64,000 bases of DNA from Neoroseomonas oryzicola (GTDB lineage Bacteria; Pseudomonadota; Alphaproteobacteria; Acetobacterales; Acetobacteraceae), in assembly GCF_012163135.1 (NCBI RefSeq), contig NZ_JAAVUP010000002.1:976793-1040792 (forward strand). The letters run 5' to 3'. The position numbers and the translations under genes are program-made. Below are positions 35,051-43,999 of this stretch, piece by piece (the first letter of the stretch is position 1; every line of letters starts with the position of its first letter). A model generated the notes under the pieces. It saw nothing but the letters and a program-made list of their open reading frames with translations. It did no database searches and was not told the DNA's origin.

Positions 35051-36537
35051 TGCATCCGACGGATTTCACCCTCGCCGGCGCCGTCGCCGCGCTCGAGGAA
35101 GGCGTCATCTCGGCCGCCGAGCTGACGCGCGCGCATGTCGAGGCGATCGAGGCGCTGAACCCGCGCCTCAATGCCCTGCTGACCGTCACCGCCGAGCACG
35201 CGATGGAGGCCGCGAAGGGTTCCGACGCGAAGCGCGCGCGGGGCGAGGCCGGGCCGCTCGAGGGCATTCCCCTCGCGATCAAGGACCTGTTCTGCACCGA
35301 GGGCGTGCAGACCACTGCGGCGTCGAAGATCCTTGAGGGCTTCATCCCGCCCTATGAGAGCACCGTGACGTCGAAGCTGAAGCGGGACGGGGCGGTGTTC
35401 CTGGGCAAGGCGAACCTCGACGAGTTCGCCATGGGGTCGTCGAACCTGACCTCGGCCTATGGCGGGGTGCTGAACCCGTGGTCCCGGCGGAACGATCCCG
35501 ATGCGCGGCTGGTGCCGGGCGGGTCCTCGGGCGGGTCGGCCGCGGCGGTCGCGGCGCGCATGGCGCTGGGGGCGACGGGCACCGACACCGGCGGGTCGAT
35601 CCGCCAGCCGGCGGCCTTCTGCGGCATTGCCGGCATCAAGCCGACCTATGGGCGCTGCTCGCGCTTCGGGATCGTGGCCTTCGCCTCCTCCCTCGACCAG
35701 GCCGGGCCGTTTGCCCGCACGGTCGAGGATTGCGCGATCCTGCTGCGGTCCATGGCCGGGCATGATCCGAAGGATTCGACCTCGGCCGACAAGCCCGTGC
35801 CGGACTTCGCCAAGGCCTGCACGCGGTCCGTGAAGGGGCTGCGGATCGGCGTGCCGAAGGAATACCGGCTCGATGGCACGCCGCCGGAGATCGAGAAGCT
35901 GTGGCGCCAGGGCCTCGACTGGCTGCGGGAGGCGGGGGCGGAGATCGTCGAAATCTCCCTGCCGCACACGCAGTACGCGCTGCCGACCTACTACATCGTC
36001 GCCCCCGCCGAGGCGTCCTCGAACCTCGCGCGCTATGACGGGGTGCGCTTCGGGCTGCGGGTGGCGGAGAAGACGTCCGACCTGCGCGACCTTTATGAGC
36101 GGACGCGCGAGGCGGGCTTCGGGCAGGAAGTGCGCCGGCGCATCATGATCGGCACCTATGTGCTCTCGGCCGGCTACTACGACGCCTACTACCTCAAGGC
36201 GCAGAAGGTCCGGGCGCTGATCGCCCGCGACTTCCGCGAGGCCTGGTCGCAGGTCGACGCGATCGTCACGCCGGCGACCCCCTCCGCGGCCTTCGCCGAG
36301 GGCGAGAACTCCGACGACCCGATCAAGATGTACCTGAACGACGTCTTCACCGTGACGGCGAACCTCGCCGGGCTGCCGGGCCTCGCGGTGCCGGCGGGGC
36401 TCGATCCGCAGGGGCTGCCACTCGGGCTGCAGGTGATCGGCCGGCCGTTCGACGAGGAGACGGTGTTCGCCGTCGGCGCCGCCATCGAGCGCGCGGCCGA
36501 CTTCAAGGCGCTTCCCAGCATGAGGGCCGGGGCATGA
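35050..36537 (+). CDS. gatA: Asp/Glu-tRNA amidotransferase subunit A
   Basis: A 495-residue amidase-signature enzyme that releases ammonia from glutamine. Triad lysine in '[18 protein letters not shown]', cis-Ser in '[15 protein letters not shown]' and nucleophile Ser in '[12 protein letters not shown]'. ATG 35050 is preferred over the GTG one codon earlier because it forms the TGATG junction with gatC. Its stop overlaps the gatB ATG (ATGA). Confidence 0.97.
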   Translation: MHPTDFTLAGAVAALEEGVISAAELTRAHVEAIEALNPRLNALLTVTAEHAMEAAKGSDAKRARGEAGPLEGIPLAIKDLFCTEGVQTTAASKILEGFIPPYESTVTSKLKRDGAVFLGKANLDEFAMGSSNLTSAYGGVLNPWSRRNDPDARLVPGGSSGGSAAAVAARMALGATGTDTGGSIRQPAAFCGIAGIKPTYGRCSRFGIVAFASSLDQAGPFARTVEDCAILLRSMAGHDPKDSTSADKPVPDFAKACTRSVKGLRIGVPKEYRLDGTPPEIEKLWRQGLDWLREAGAEIVEISLPHTQYALPTYYIVAPAEASSNLARYDGVRFGLRVAEKTSDLRDLYERTREAGFGQEVRRRIMIGTYVLSAGYYDAYYLKAQKVRALIARDFREAWSQVDAIVTPATPSAAFAEGENSDDPIKMYLNDVFTVTANLAGLPGLAVPAGLDPQGLPLGLQVIGRPFDEETVFAVGAAIERAADFKALPSMRAGA

Positions 36538-37985
36538 GCTACACCATCGAGGGCGAGACCGGCCTCTGGGAACTGGTCATCGGGCTGGAAGTCCACGCGC
36601 AGGTCGTCTCCAACGCCAAGCTGTTCTCCGGCGCGGCGACCGCCTTCGGCGCCGAGCCGAACAGCCAGGTGTCGTTCGTCGATGCCGGCTTCCCCGGCAT
36701 GCTGCCGGTGATCAACCGCGAATGCGTGGCGCAGGCGGTGCGCACGGGCCTTGGCCTGAACGCCAAGGTCAACCTGTGGTCGCGCTTCGACCGCAAGAAC
36801 TACTTCTATGCGGACCTGCCGCAGGGCTACCAGATCAGCCAGTTCGCGCATCCGATCATCGGCGAGGGCCAGATCGAGATCGAACTGCAGGACGGCAGCA
36901 CCAAGACCATCGGGATCACGCGCCTGCACCTTGAGCAGGATGCCGGCAAGTCGCTGCACGACCAGCACCCGTCCAAGTCCTTCATCGACCTGAACCGGTC
37001 GGGTGTCGCGCTGATGGAGATCGTGTCGGAACCCGACATGCGCTCGCCTGAGGAAGCCGGCGCCTACCTGACGAAGCTGCGGCAGATCCTGCGCTACCTC
37101 GGCACCTGCGACGGCAACATGGAGGAAGGGTCCATGCGCGCCGACGTGAATGTGTCGGTGCGCAAGGCCGACGAGGGCTACCGCACGCGCTGCGAGGTGA
37201 AGAACGTCAACTCCATCCGCTTCGTGATGCAGGCTGTGGAGGCCGAGGCGCGTCGCCAGATCGAGGTGTGGGAATCGGGTGGCACGGTCGAGCAGGAGAC
37301 GCGCCTGTTCGACACCGGCCGCGGCATCACGCGGTCGATGCGGTCGAAGGAGGATGCGCACGACTACCGCTACTTCCCCGACCCCGACCTGCCGCCGCTG
37401 GTGATCGAGCAGTCCTGGGTCGACCAGCTCAAGGCCGCGCTGCCGGAACTGCCGGACCAGCGCCGCGCGCGCTACGTGCGCGACTATGGCGTGACGCCCT
37501 ATGACGCACATGTGCTGACGCTCGAGAAGGAGACGGCCGCCTATTACGAGGCGGTCGCCAAGGGACGCGACGCCAAGCAGGCGGCGAACTGGGTGATGGG
37601 CGACCTGTTCGCAGCCATCAACCGCACCAAGACCTCGATCGCGGAACCGCCGGTGAGCGCGGCGGACCTCGGCGCGCTGCTCGACCTGATGGCGGACAGC
37701 ACGCTGTCGGGGAAGCTCGCGAAGGAGGTCTTCGAGGTGATGGTCGAGACCGGCCGCGCCCCTGGCGTCATCGTCGAGGAGCGCGGCCTGCGCCAGGTGA
37801 CCGACACCGGCGCGATCGAGGCGGTGATCGACGGCGTGCTCGCCGCCAATGCCGACAAGGTCGCGGAATACCGATCCGGCAAGGACAAGCTGTTCGGCTT
37901 CTTCGTCGGCCAGACCATGAAGGCCATGCAGGGCAAGGGGAATCCGGCCCTGGTGAACGAGGTGTTGAAGAAGAAGCTCGCCTGA
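36534..37985 (+). CDS. gatB: Asp/Glu-tRNA amidotransferase subunit B
   Basis: A 483-residue GatB that activates the misacylated tRNA. '[12 protein letters not shown]', '[15 protein letters not shown]', 'DVNVSVR' and the C-terminal YqeY-like domain ending '[21 protein letters not shown]' are all present. GatCAB makes Gln-tRNA (and/or Asn-tRNA) where glutaminyl-tRNA synthetase is absent, as in most alphaproteobacteria. Confidence 0.97.
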   Translation: MSYTIEGETGLWELVIGLEVHAQVVSNAKLFSGAATAFGAEPNSQVSFVDAGFPGMLPVINRECVAQAVRTGLGLNAKVNLWSRFDRKNYFYADLPQGYQISQFAHPIIGEGQIEIELQDGSTKTIGITRLHLEQDAGKSLHDQHPSKSFIDLNRSGVALMEIVSEPDMRSPEEAGAYLTKLRQILRYLGTCDGNMEEGSMRADVNVSVRKADEGYRTRCEVKNVNSIRFVMQAVEAEARRQIEVWESGGTVEQETRLFDTGRGITRSMRSKEDAHDYRYFPDPDLPPLVIEQSWVDQLKAALPELPDQRRARYVRDYGVTPYDAHVLTLEKETAAYYEAVAKGRDAKQAANWVMGDLFAAINRTKTSIAEPPVSAADLGALLDLMADSTLSGKLAKEVFEVMVETGRAPGVIVEERGLRQVTDTGAIEAVIDGVLAANADKVAEYRSGKDKLFGFFVGQTMKAMQGKGNPALVNEVLKKKLA

Positions 37986-38049
37986 CGCCACGCTTCCCCT
38001 GGTGCGGCCGGGCATGCTTCGCTCGGCCGCAGAAGCCTGGGGAGCCGGC

Positions 38050-39165
38050 ATGGAATGCGAGTCGCGGGGCGAGGACGCCACGGCGCCGGACGTGCGCCAT
38101 GCCCAGACCGTGCTGCTTGCGGAGCGCGCCGCGGTCCTGATCCTGCTGGCGCTGCTGCTGTATGGCGTGGCGCAGGTCCTTGCCCCTTTCGCCATGGCGA
38201 TCGCCTTCGGCGCCTTCACCGCCATCGGCACCTGGCCGCTGCGGGCCTGGCTGGTCGCGCGTGGGCTGCGGCCGGGCATGGCGGCGGCGGCGATGCTGGT
38301 GGGCGTCATCCTCGTCGTCGCGCTGCCGATGATGCTGATGGCGCCCGACCTCGCGGACCAGATCGGCGACGTCGTGACGCGCGGGCGCGAAATGGTCGAG
38401 CGGCTTCCGCCCGAGGCGCCGTCCTGGGTGCGGGACCTGCCGCTGGTGGGCGAGCGCGCGGCCGCCGGCTGGTCGCAGCTGCGCGCCTGGCAGGGAGATG
38501 TCCGCTCCCTGATCGAACCCTATAGCGGGCAGATCGCGCGGCTGCTGGTCGGCATCGGCCAGCAGGCGGCGGGGAGCCTGTTGCAGCTGCTGCTGTCCCT
38601 CGTCGTCGCGACGATGTTCTGGATCAGCGGCGATCGCATGGTGGCACAGCTGCAGGACATCGCGGGGCGGCTCGGCGGGCCGGTTGGGGTCGAGGCCGTG
38701 GAGGCCGCCGGCGGCGCGGTTCGCGGCGTCGCCTGGGGCGTGGTCGGCACCGGCGTGTTGCAGGCGGTTCTGATGGGCGTGGGGCTCGCGATCGCGGGCG
38801 TCCCGGGGGCGGCGGTGCTCGGCTTCCTGACCATGATCTTCTCGATCAGCCAGGTGCTCGGTCCGCTCGTCATCGTGACCTGGGGCGGCGCGGCAGCCTG
38901 GCTCTACGGCCAGGGGGATACGGGCTGGGCGCTGTTCATGCTGGCCTGGGGCGGCGTGCTGGTGTCGGGCAGCGACAACATCGTCCGCCCGCTGCTGATC
39001 CAGCGCGGGAGTGCGATGCCGCTGGGGCTCATCATCCTCGGCGTCTTCGGCGGGCTGGTGGCCTTCGGCTTCCTCGGGCTGTTCGTCGGGCCGGCGCTGC
39101 TGGCGGTGGCGCATGGGCTGCTCGGCGCTTGGCAGGGCAGGGGGACGGACAGGGCCGAGGCCTGA
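38050..39165 (+). CDS. AI-2E family transporter (PerM-like)
   Basis: A 371-residue membrane protein with about eight hydrophobic segments and the PerM/AI-2E family arrangement: paired N-terminal segments, a long soluble stretch (about 100-165) and the C-terminal 'SGSDNIVRPLLIQRGSAMPLGLIILGVFGGL' region, which is the family's best-conserved part. GGGGAG precedes the ATG at 38050; an ATG at 38002 is an in-frame alternative. The family exports small molecules or sodium; AI-2 transport is not implied. Confidence 0.85.
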   Translation: MECESRGEDATAPDVRHAQTVLLAERAAVLILLALLLYGVAQVLAPFAMAIAFGAFTAIGTWPLRAWLVARGLRPGMAAAAMLVGVILVVALPMMLMAPDLADQIGDVVTRGREMVERLPPEAPSWVRDLPLVGERAAAGWSQLRAWQGDVRSLIEPYSGQIARLLVGIGQQAAGSLLQLLLSLVVATMFWISGDRMVAQLQDIAGRLGGPVGVEAVEAAGGAVRGVAWGVVGTGVLQAVLMGVGLAIAGVPGAAVLGFLTMIFSISQVLGPLVIVTWGGAAAWLYGQGDTGWALFMLAWGGVLVSGSDNIVRPLLIQRGSAMPLGLIILGVFGGLVAFGFLGLFVGPALLAVAHGLLGAWQGRGTDRAEA

Positions 39166-39235
39166 CGCCGCCCGATGGACGGGCCAGGGCCGGCATGCGA
39201 AGCCTGCGGGCAACGCCTTCAGGGAACATGCGCGC

Positions 39236-39868
39236 ATGAGCATCGAGTTCTGGACCTGGAACACGCCGAACGGCCGCAAGATCAGCGTGGCACTCGAGGA
39301 GATGGGGCTGCCCTACACGGTGAAGACCGTGAACATCTCCAAGGATGAGCAGTTCAATCCCGAGTTCCTCGCCTTCAGCCCGAACAACCGCATCCCCGCG
39401 ATCAAGGACCCCGAGGGTCCCGACGGCAAGCCGATCACGGTGTTCGAAAGCGGCGCGATCCTGCTCTACCTCGCCGAGAAGACGGGGAAGTTCCTGCCGA
39501 AGAGCCTGCGCGACCGCGTGCCGGTCTATGAATGGCTGATGTGGCAGATGGGCGGCTTCGGGCCGATGCCGGGCCAGGTGCACCATTTCCTGATGCAGCC
39601 CGAAGGGCCGGCGCGGGACTACGGCTTCAGCCGCTATCACAAGGAGACGGTCCGGCTGTACGGCGTGCTGGACCGCCAACTGGAAGGGCGGGACTTCGTC
39701 GCGACGCGCGGCGAGCCGAGCGTGGCCGATTTCGCGATTCTCGGCTGGGCCTGGCGGCATGAGAGGCACCAGGTGGACCTCGCGACCGTGCCGAATGTGA
39801 AGCGGTGGTACGAGGCGATGATGGCCCGCCCCGCGACAAAGCGGGGCTTCGAGGTCGCGCTGTCCTAG
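39236..39868 (+). CDS. glutathione S-transferase (YfcG-like), second copy
   Basis: A 210-residue Nu-class-like glutathione transferase: 'FWTWNTPNGRKISVALEEMGLPY', 'NNRIPAIKDPEG' and 'VFESGAILLYLAEK'. It is clearly paralogous to the protein at 14932-15639, sharing the 'WTW.TPNG.K' start. It is the last chromosomal gene before the tRNA-Ser and the inserted element. Confidence 0.9.
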   Translation: MSIEFWTWNTPNGRKISVALEEMGLPYTVKTVNISKDEQFNPEFLAFSPNNRIPAIKDPEGPDGKPITVFESGAILLYLAEKTGKFLPKSLRDRVPVYEWLMWQMGGFGPMPGQVHHFLMQPEGPARDYGFSRYHKETVRLYGVLDRQLEGRDFVATRGEPSVADFAILGWAWRHERHQVDLATVPNVKRWYEAMMARPATKRGFEVALS

Positions 39869-39960
39869 TTTTCGCGGCGGGCGGCGCGGGAGGTTTGACG
39901 GCCCGTGCCCCCGCCGTTAGAAGCAGCGCCCTGCAACGCCGTGTGACTTTCCACTCCTGC

Positions 39961-40053
39961 GGAGGGGTGGCCGAGTGGCCGAAGGCGGCGGTTTGCTAAA
40001 CCGTTATAGGATGTCAAGTCCTATCGTGGGTTCGAATCCCATCCCCTCCGCCA
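39961..40053 (+). tRNA. tRNA-Ser (anticodon GCT)
   Basis: A class II tRNA with a long variable arm. The acceptor GGAGGGG (39961-39967) pairs with CCCCTCC (40043-40049), the discriminator G and an encoded CCA follow. The anticodon GCT is at 39995-39997, the variable arm stem TAGGA/TCCTA is visible, and the T loop is TTCGAAT. It reads AGC/AGT codons. The 3' end is also the left attachment site of the inserted element and remains intact. Confidence 0.97.
40040..40053 (+). repeat. attL, tRNA 3' end
   Basis: CATCCCCTCCGCCA forms the end of the T arm, the acceptor strand and CCA of tRNA-Ser. The same 14 bases recur at 54701-54714; flanking bases differ at both sides, so the repeat is exactly this long. 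Confidence 0.85.
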
Positions 40054-40095
40054 TTTCTCGAGGTTTTCTGCGGGTCTCGGGCAGGTTGTGACCCA

Positions 40096-40121
40096 TGCCC
40101 CCTCAAATGCCCCCTCAGTCG
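40096..40121 (+). repeat. candidate integrase arm sites, left end
   Basis: Two tandem copies of a unit TGCCCCCTCA about 13 bases apart. The same 26-base arrangement recurs at 54560-54585 near the integrase with one mismatch and the same orientation. It overlaps the stop codon of the PD-(D/E)XK-like gene. Confidence 0.6.
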
Positions 40122-40627
40122 AGGGCCGATGCAGCCGGCGCGTTTAGCGTCGATGGGGCAACCGGCGTCCAAGAGATCGTACCGAGCCGGCGCAGCAATT
40201 CTGCCGGCGCAACGCGACGGGCGCGCGCATTGGATCCCGGCTTTGCCAGATATTCTTCCACCTTTCCCATCGCGACCTCGCGGACTTCAACAAGGTTCAG
40301 ATCGTAGTCGTAGACTGCGATCAGCAACGCGTCGGCGTCCTTGGCAGTCGGGAAGCGCGACAGCATCCCATGCGCGGCCTTCGCGCCCTTCTTCATGACG
40401 GTCGACTTGATCTCCAGCCGCCGATCTGTCTTTGGGCACGTTGCGTCGAAACCAGCGGAAAGGGCCGCCGCCTTGTTCAGCCCGAGGCGATGGATCACGT
40501 CCAATTCAGCGAGAAAGCCCATTGTTCCGCGGCTGGCCGCGCCCGTCTCTCGATGGAGCCGCACGCCGACAGCCCGAAGCAGATCCAGAAAGTCTCGTTC
40601 AGATAGGCCATCGAGGTAGGCATGCAC
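40115..40627 (-). CDS. PD-(D/E)XK-like protein (resembles DUF6998)
   Basis: A 170-residue protein. 'GFLAELDVIHRLGLN' is followed by 'AGFDATCPKTDRRLEIKST', an Asp plus Glu-x-Lys arrangement as in PD-(D/E)XK nucleases, and then a strand 'ADALLIAVYDYDLNLVEVR'. This resembles small restriction-like DUF6998 proteins. The GTG start at 40627 has GGGAG 7 bases upstream; the frame stays open to a TTG at 40822 without a good ribosome site. It reads leftwards at the left end of the island. Nuclease activity is inferred. Confidence 0.6.
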   Translation of the reverse strand: MHAYLDGLSERDFLDLLRAVGVRLHRETGAASRGTMGFLAELDVIHRLGLNKAAALSAGFDATCPKTDRRLEIKSTVMKKGAKAAHGMLSRFPTAKDADALLIAVYDYDLNLVEVREVAMGKVEEYLAKPGSNARARRVAPAELLRRLGTISWTPVAPSTLNAPAASALD

Positions 40628-41423
40628 GGCAAGGCTCCCTGAGAGAAATGCGGGCAGCACCGTAGCGCTAGAGCGAGCCTCCGAGGCAACGAGGAGCGCC
40701 TGTCCTACCGGGCCGACTGCGAATTGTACTCGGGTGCACCACCCCCGCCCCTCCGGGGGCGTTCGCTCGCGCGGCCTCGTGTCCCTGACGGACGCCGATA
40801 CAAAATCCGCCGGGAAATCCAATGTTCTGGCGGCGCTGCTTCAACTCGATGCACTTCGCGCGAACAAGCGACCTCGCGCAAACAGCGGGGTCTCCGCTAC
40901 CGGGGGGGGCGACCACAAGAGTAGGAAGTGCCGCAGCGACCCATTAACGGACCAGTGCTCGAAAGGCTGTGCCGCGCGTTCAGGCCCCAGTTCGGCGGCG
41001 TGATCGGCCGAAAACCACCGGCGCGCTTCGCTTCCGCGGCGGCCAAAGGATTTTGGCCGGGAAGCCGGTCATCTGGCTCGGCCCTTCCCTGGCATCGCGG
41101 CGCCGGATGCGAAAACATGATCGAGACGATGGAGGGCTTCATCCTGCGCGCGACGACGGGTCGATGTTGGCCTGTGCGTTTGGTCCCGCAGCACGAGCCG
41201 GTTCAGAGCGCTGAGAGCGAGGGAAGAGCGATGGGAGGGTAGCTTGGACGGCCTTGCGACCAGATACCTGTTAGTGCCGGCCCCATGGCAACCCGTAGGG
41301 CGGCAGGCAAAAAGCCCCTTCTCGCTAGGCCTTCGGCCGTCCATGCTCCTTTGCAATGGTGGGCGCAGCATTGGGCACCGATACTATGCCGGCGTCAGAA
41401 TCTGGTTAGGGCAAGAGGGCGGG
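40628..41423. other. intergenic region between divergent cargo genes
   Basis: About 800 bases with no convincing coding sequence; short frames here lack ribosome sites and family-like sequence. It separates the leftward PD-(D/E)XK-like gene from the rightward three-gene operon and should hold both promoters. An AGAGGGCGGG ribosome-site-like stretch lies just before 41424. Confidence 0.5.
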
Positions 41424-41882
41424 ATGGAGACCGAGGTCCAGACAAGCTTCCGCGTGACTGTGTGGGAGCCCTACTTCAGCAAGCGCATGATCCTTCACGT
41501 CGACCAGCCGAGTTCGGTGAAGCTCTATGGTCGCGAGCACGAATTGCAACATGAGGTGTTCACATGTGAGATCGCCGAAGACGTCTGGGGCGGTATCACA
41601 GACGATACGAGCCGGGAGCAGCTCCAGCGAGGATTCCTCGGAGCATTTGAGGCAAGCCAGCCTCCGTCGAGCCGAAGCATGGTGCACCTGGGCGCCTACT
41701 TGAATCTCGTTGATCTGGCAATTCGTTCAGGTCACAGCAGTTGGTCACAGAGCCAGTCCCAGATATCGGATATCGGCGCAGCACCGGTGCTAGCAGACAC
41801 GCTCTATGCGTTTCACCAGCAGCTGTCGTGGATCTACGAAACTTTTCGGGATGTTCCCGGCGCCACGGTGTCGGTCAGATGA
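41424..41882 (+). CDS. unknown protein, first gene of the PIN/AAA+ operon
   Basis: A 152-residue protein that I do not recognise. It begins 'METEVQTSFRVTVWEPYFSK', looks soluble, is rich in beta-type alternation early on ('SVKLYGREHELQHEVFTCEI') and helical at the end ('TLYAFHQQLSWIYETF'). No signal peptide or membrane segment is seen. Its stop overlaps the ATG of the PIN-domain gene (ATGA), so it is translated with it. A sensor, inhibitor or antitoxin-like partner is possible but only suggested by position. Confidence 0.72.
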   Translation: METEVQTSFRVTVWEPYFSKRMILHVDQPSSVKLYGREHELQHEVFTCEIAEDVWGGITDDTSREQLQRGFLGAFEASQPPSSRSMVHLGAYLNLVDLAIRSGHSSWSQSQSQISDIGAAPVLADTLYAFHQQLSWIYETFRDVPGATVSVR

Positions 41883-43999
41883 CAGTGCCAAGTCTCGCGT
41901 CGCCAAAGATTGCCGAAGACGCTCTCGCGCGACTGTTCCTCGCCGGACAGCCGGCCACGCTTGAGGTGAGCGAGGAAACCGCGTTTTGCGGCGGTCGTTT
42001 GAATCTTGGTCAGGTTATGGTCCAGGCGCCCGAGACAACAAACGTTGGCCTACGAACGAGCGTGCGCGTCGGTAGTTTTATATGGATCGTACCACCACGC
42101 GATGAGGTGGAGGCTGGTCTGAAGTCGCTTGCGAGCAAAGCGGGGCAATCATTCTCGGGTGCAGCGGCACCCCGTTCGGAGGCAAAGCTGGCCTCGGCTT
42201 TGGATGCGATTGTTCAGGTCGCAGCCCGTATCGGCCTTGTGAAGCCAGTCTTCGATGCCCGCATCGTACAGCGGTTCCCTTTGCACCGGCCGGCTACAGT
42301 GGTTGCCGATACATCCGGCGTCCATCATGGTGCATTGAATTTTGTTGCGAGCTACCTGCAGCCAATGGCGCGCATCAAGTTACCGGCCATTCTCCACATG
42401 GAGATTGTCAATCAAGCTGATCGGTACTTCAGTGCGCGGAGGAAACGAGGCAAGCCTCTTGATCAGCTCTGCGAGCACCTCAAAAGCCAAACAGGTCAGC
42501 GCGCGCTTCTCCGGCTGGAGTTGAAGGACGACACCGAGATAGAGCGCAACTTTCTGCTGAGCGATCCCTTGCGGAGTGCCTTCATCCCCGACAAAGACGA
42601 AGATCTCAAAGATCTAAATCTCAGCGTGCCGCTAAAAAGCTATGTCGACCGCCTGATTCTCGAAGCGGCGCGCCAGCATCAATACCACGCGCCTCCTGGA
42701 CACGACGTCTTCGTTCTGACCGGCGATCAGGGGCTAGCACGAATGGCCATCGCGGAGGGCGTGCCGCCGATGTTCTTTCGCCACGTCAGGCCTGAACAGT
42801 TCTTCGATCGCCGCCTGAGCGGCGCACTGCTTCACCCGATCAAGGGAACGCTCGTAGGGCACTCGCTGGCTGAGGTGCTTTGGGAACTCGCAACTGCATT
42901 TGGACAGGCGCGGCTGTCAGTCGGCGAAGCGTTTGTTGAAGCGACTGCGCTCCATGCAGATCTCCCTTGGTCCTCCTATCATACCCAAGACGATTTGCTC
43001 TGGTTCTCGACTGGGGGCCTTCCGCAGTGGCCCGTTGAATCCAGGGACGTGGAGGCGGCCACCATTGCTGGCCTGGCAATCGCGAGTCCTACAGAGACCG
43101 CGTCGCAGGACGGCGAGTCGCCGTTGAGCGCCGCTACCATTGCGGCGCCCACGAAACCTAAGTCCAAGGCGACACGCGGGCGTTCCGCAACGCAAACATC
43201 GACGTCCGAACGAGGTGGAGTACGATTTCACCGCTTCAGTCCTCAAACACTGGTCACGTTGGTCGACGCACTCTCTGAAAGCGGTCCAACCAGCGATGCT
43301 GACATTGCCCGAAGGTTCAAGCTATCCAACAAAGACACGCGTGCCGAGCACCGACGCTTGCTCGTATCGGGTGGGTTCATCCGGTTCGACGCTGGGTCGT
43401 GGATTCCAACAGATGCGCTTCAAGATCTCGCGCTGGCGCAACGCTTGGGCGATGTGGTTCAGATGGCCACTCACTTCATGAAGATCCCGTCGTATCAAGT
43501 GGTTGCAGATGCGCTCACCGATGCGTGGAACTCAAAGCAGGCACTCGCGTTGGAACTTCCGCAAAGGGTACGTGCCAACTACACGGTCCTGGCAGAGATC
43601 ACAGGGATCGGTGCAACGGTCGAGGGTATCGGATTGCTCCCAACGCCGGAGCACCCGTCCGTTGCTCGCTTCACGGATATCGCCATGCAAACGTTTCACA
43701 ATTTGGCAGCTGGTGAACGCTTGGTTTCGGCAGGCGCGTGGCTTGAAGCGTTGGTCCAGCAATGCGGCGTCCATCCGCTGGTTGCGAGAGACAAGCTAAG
43801 GGAGGCTGCGGCTGCGAGATTACTACGGCCGCATACCGAGGGATCGACAATCGATACAAGCTTCGATGATCATACGCTTCGGGTGCTGCAGTTGAAGGAT
43901 GGGCGCCCCGTTGTCGAAAACGTATTCCTTTACCGCGGCGATTTTCTCACGCCTGGAAAGGCGAGCACGAGCCTCAGTTTGGAGCGCGTGGAGCCATGA
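41879..43999 (+). CDS. PIN-domain nuclease with winged-helix-like C-terminal part
   Basis: A 706-residue protein. Residues ~139-300 fit a PIN nuclease: Asp144 ('VVADTSGVHHGALNF'), Glu175 ('LPAILHMEIVNQAD'), Asp257 ('SYVDRLILEAARQ') and Asp283 ('VFVLTGDQGLARMA'), the four acidic positions expected at a metal centre. A Ser/Thr/Lys-rich linker spans ~401-447. Residues ~450-515 look like a winged helix ('TSDADIARRFKLSNKDTRAE', then 'LLVSGGFIRFD'). The N-terminal 135 and C-terminal 190 residues are unassigned. Both ends overlap neighbours by 4 bases. PIN domains usually cut RNA; an effector role is inferred. Confidence 0.78.
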   Translation: MTVPSLASPKIAEDALARLFLAGQPATLEVSEETAFCGGRLNLGQVMVQAPETTNVGLRTSVRVGSFIWIVPPRDEVEAGLKSLASKAGQSFSGAAAPRSEAKLASALDAIVQVAARIGLVKPVFDARIVQRFPLHRPATVVADTSGVHHGALNFVASYLQPMARIKLPAILHMEIVNQADRYFSARRKRGKPLDQLCEHLKSQTGQRALLRLELKDDTEIERNFLLSDPLRSAFIPDKDEDLKDLNLSVPLKSYVDRLILEAARQHQYHAPPGHDVFVLTGDQGLARMAIAEGVPPMFFRHVRPEQFFDRRLSGALLHPIKGTLVGHSLAEVLWELATAFGQARLSVGEAFVEATALHADLPWSSYHTQDDLLWFSTGGLPQWPVESRDVEAATIAGLAIASPTETASQDGESPLSAATIAAPTKPKSKATRGRSATQTSTSERGGVRFHRFSPQTLVTLVDALSESGPTSDADIARRFKLSNKDTRAEHRRLLVSGGFIRFDAGSWIPTDALQDLALAQRLGDVVQMATHFMKIPSYQVVADALTDAWNSKQALALELPQRVRANYTVLAEITGIGATVEGIGLLPTPEHPSVARFTDIAMQTFHNLAAGERLVSAGAWLEALVQQCGVHPLVARDKLREAAAARLLRPHTEGSTIDTSFDDHTLRVLQLKDGRPVVENVFLYRGDFLTPGKASTSLSLERVEP

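Noticed and set aside
14932..39868. Recent duplication of the two glutathione transferase genes
   Set aside because: The proteins share the family pattern but differ throughout, so they are old paralogues and not a recent repeat.
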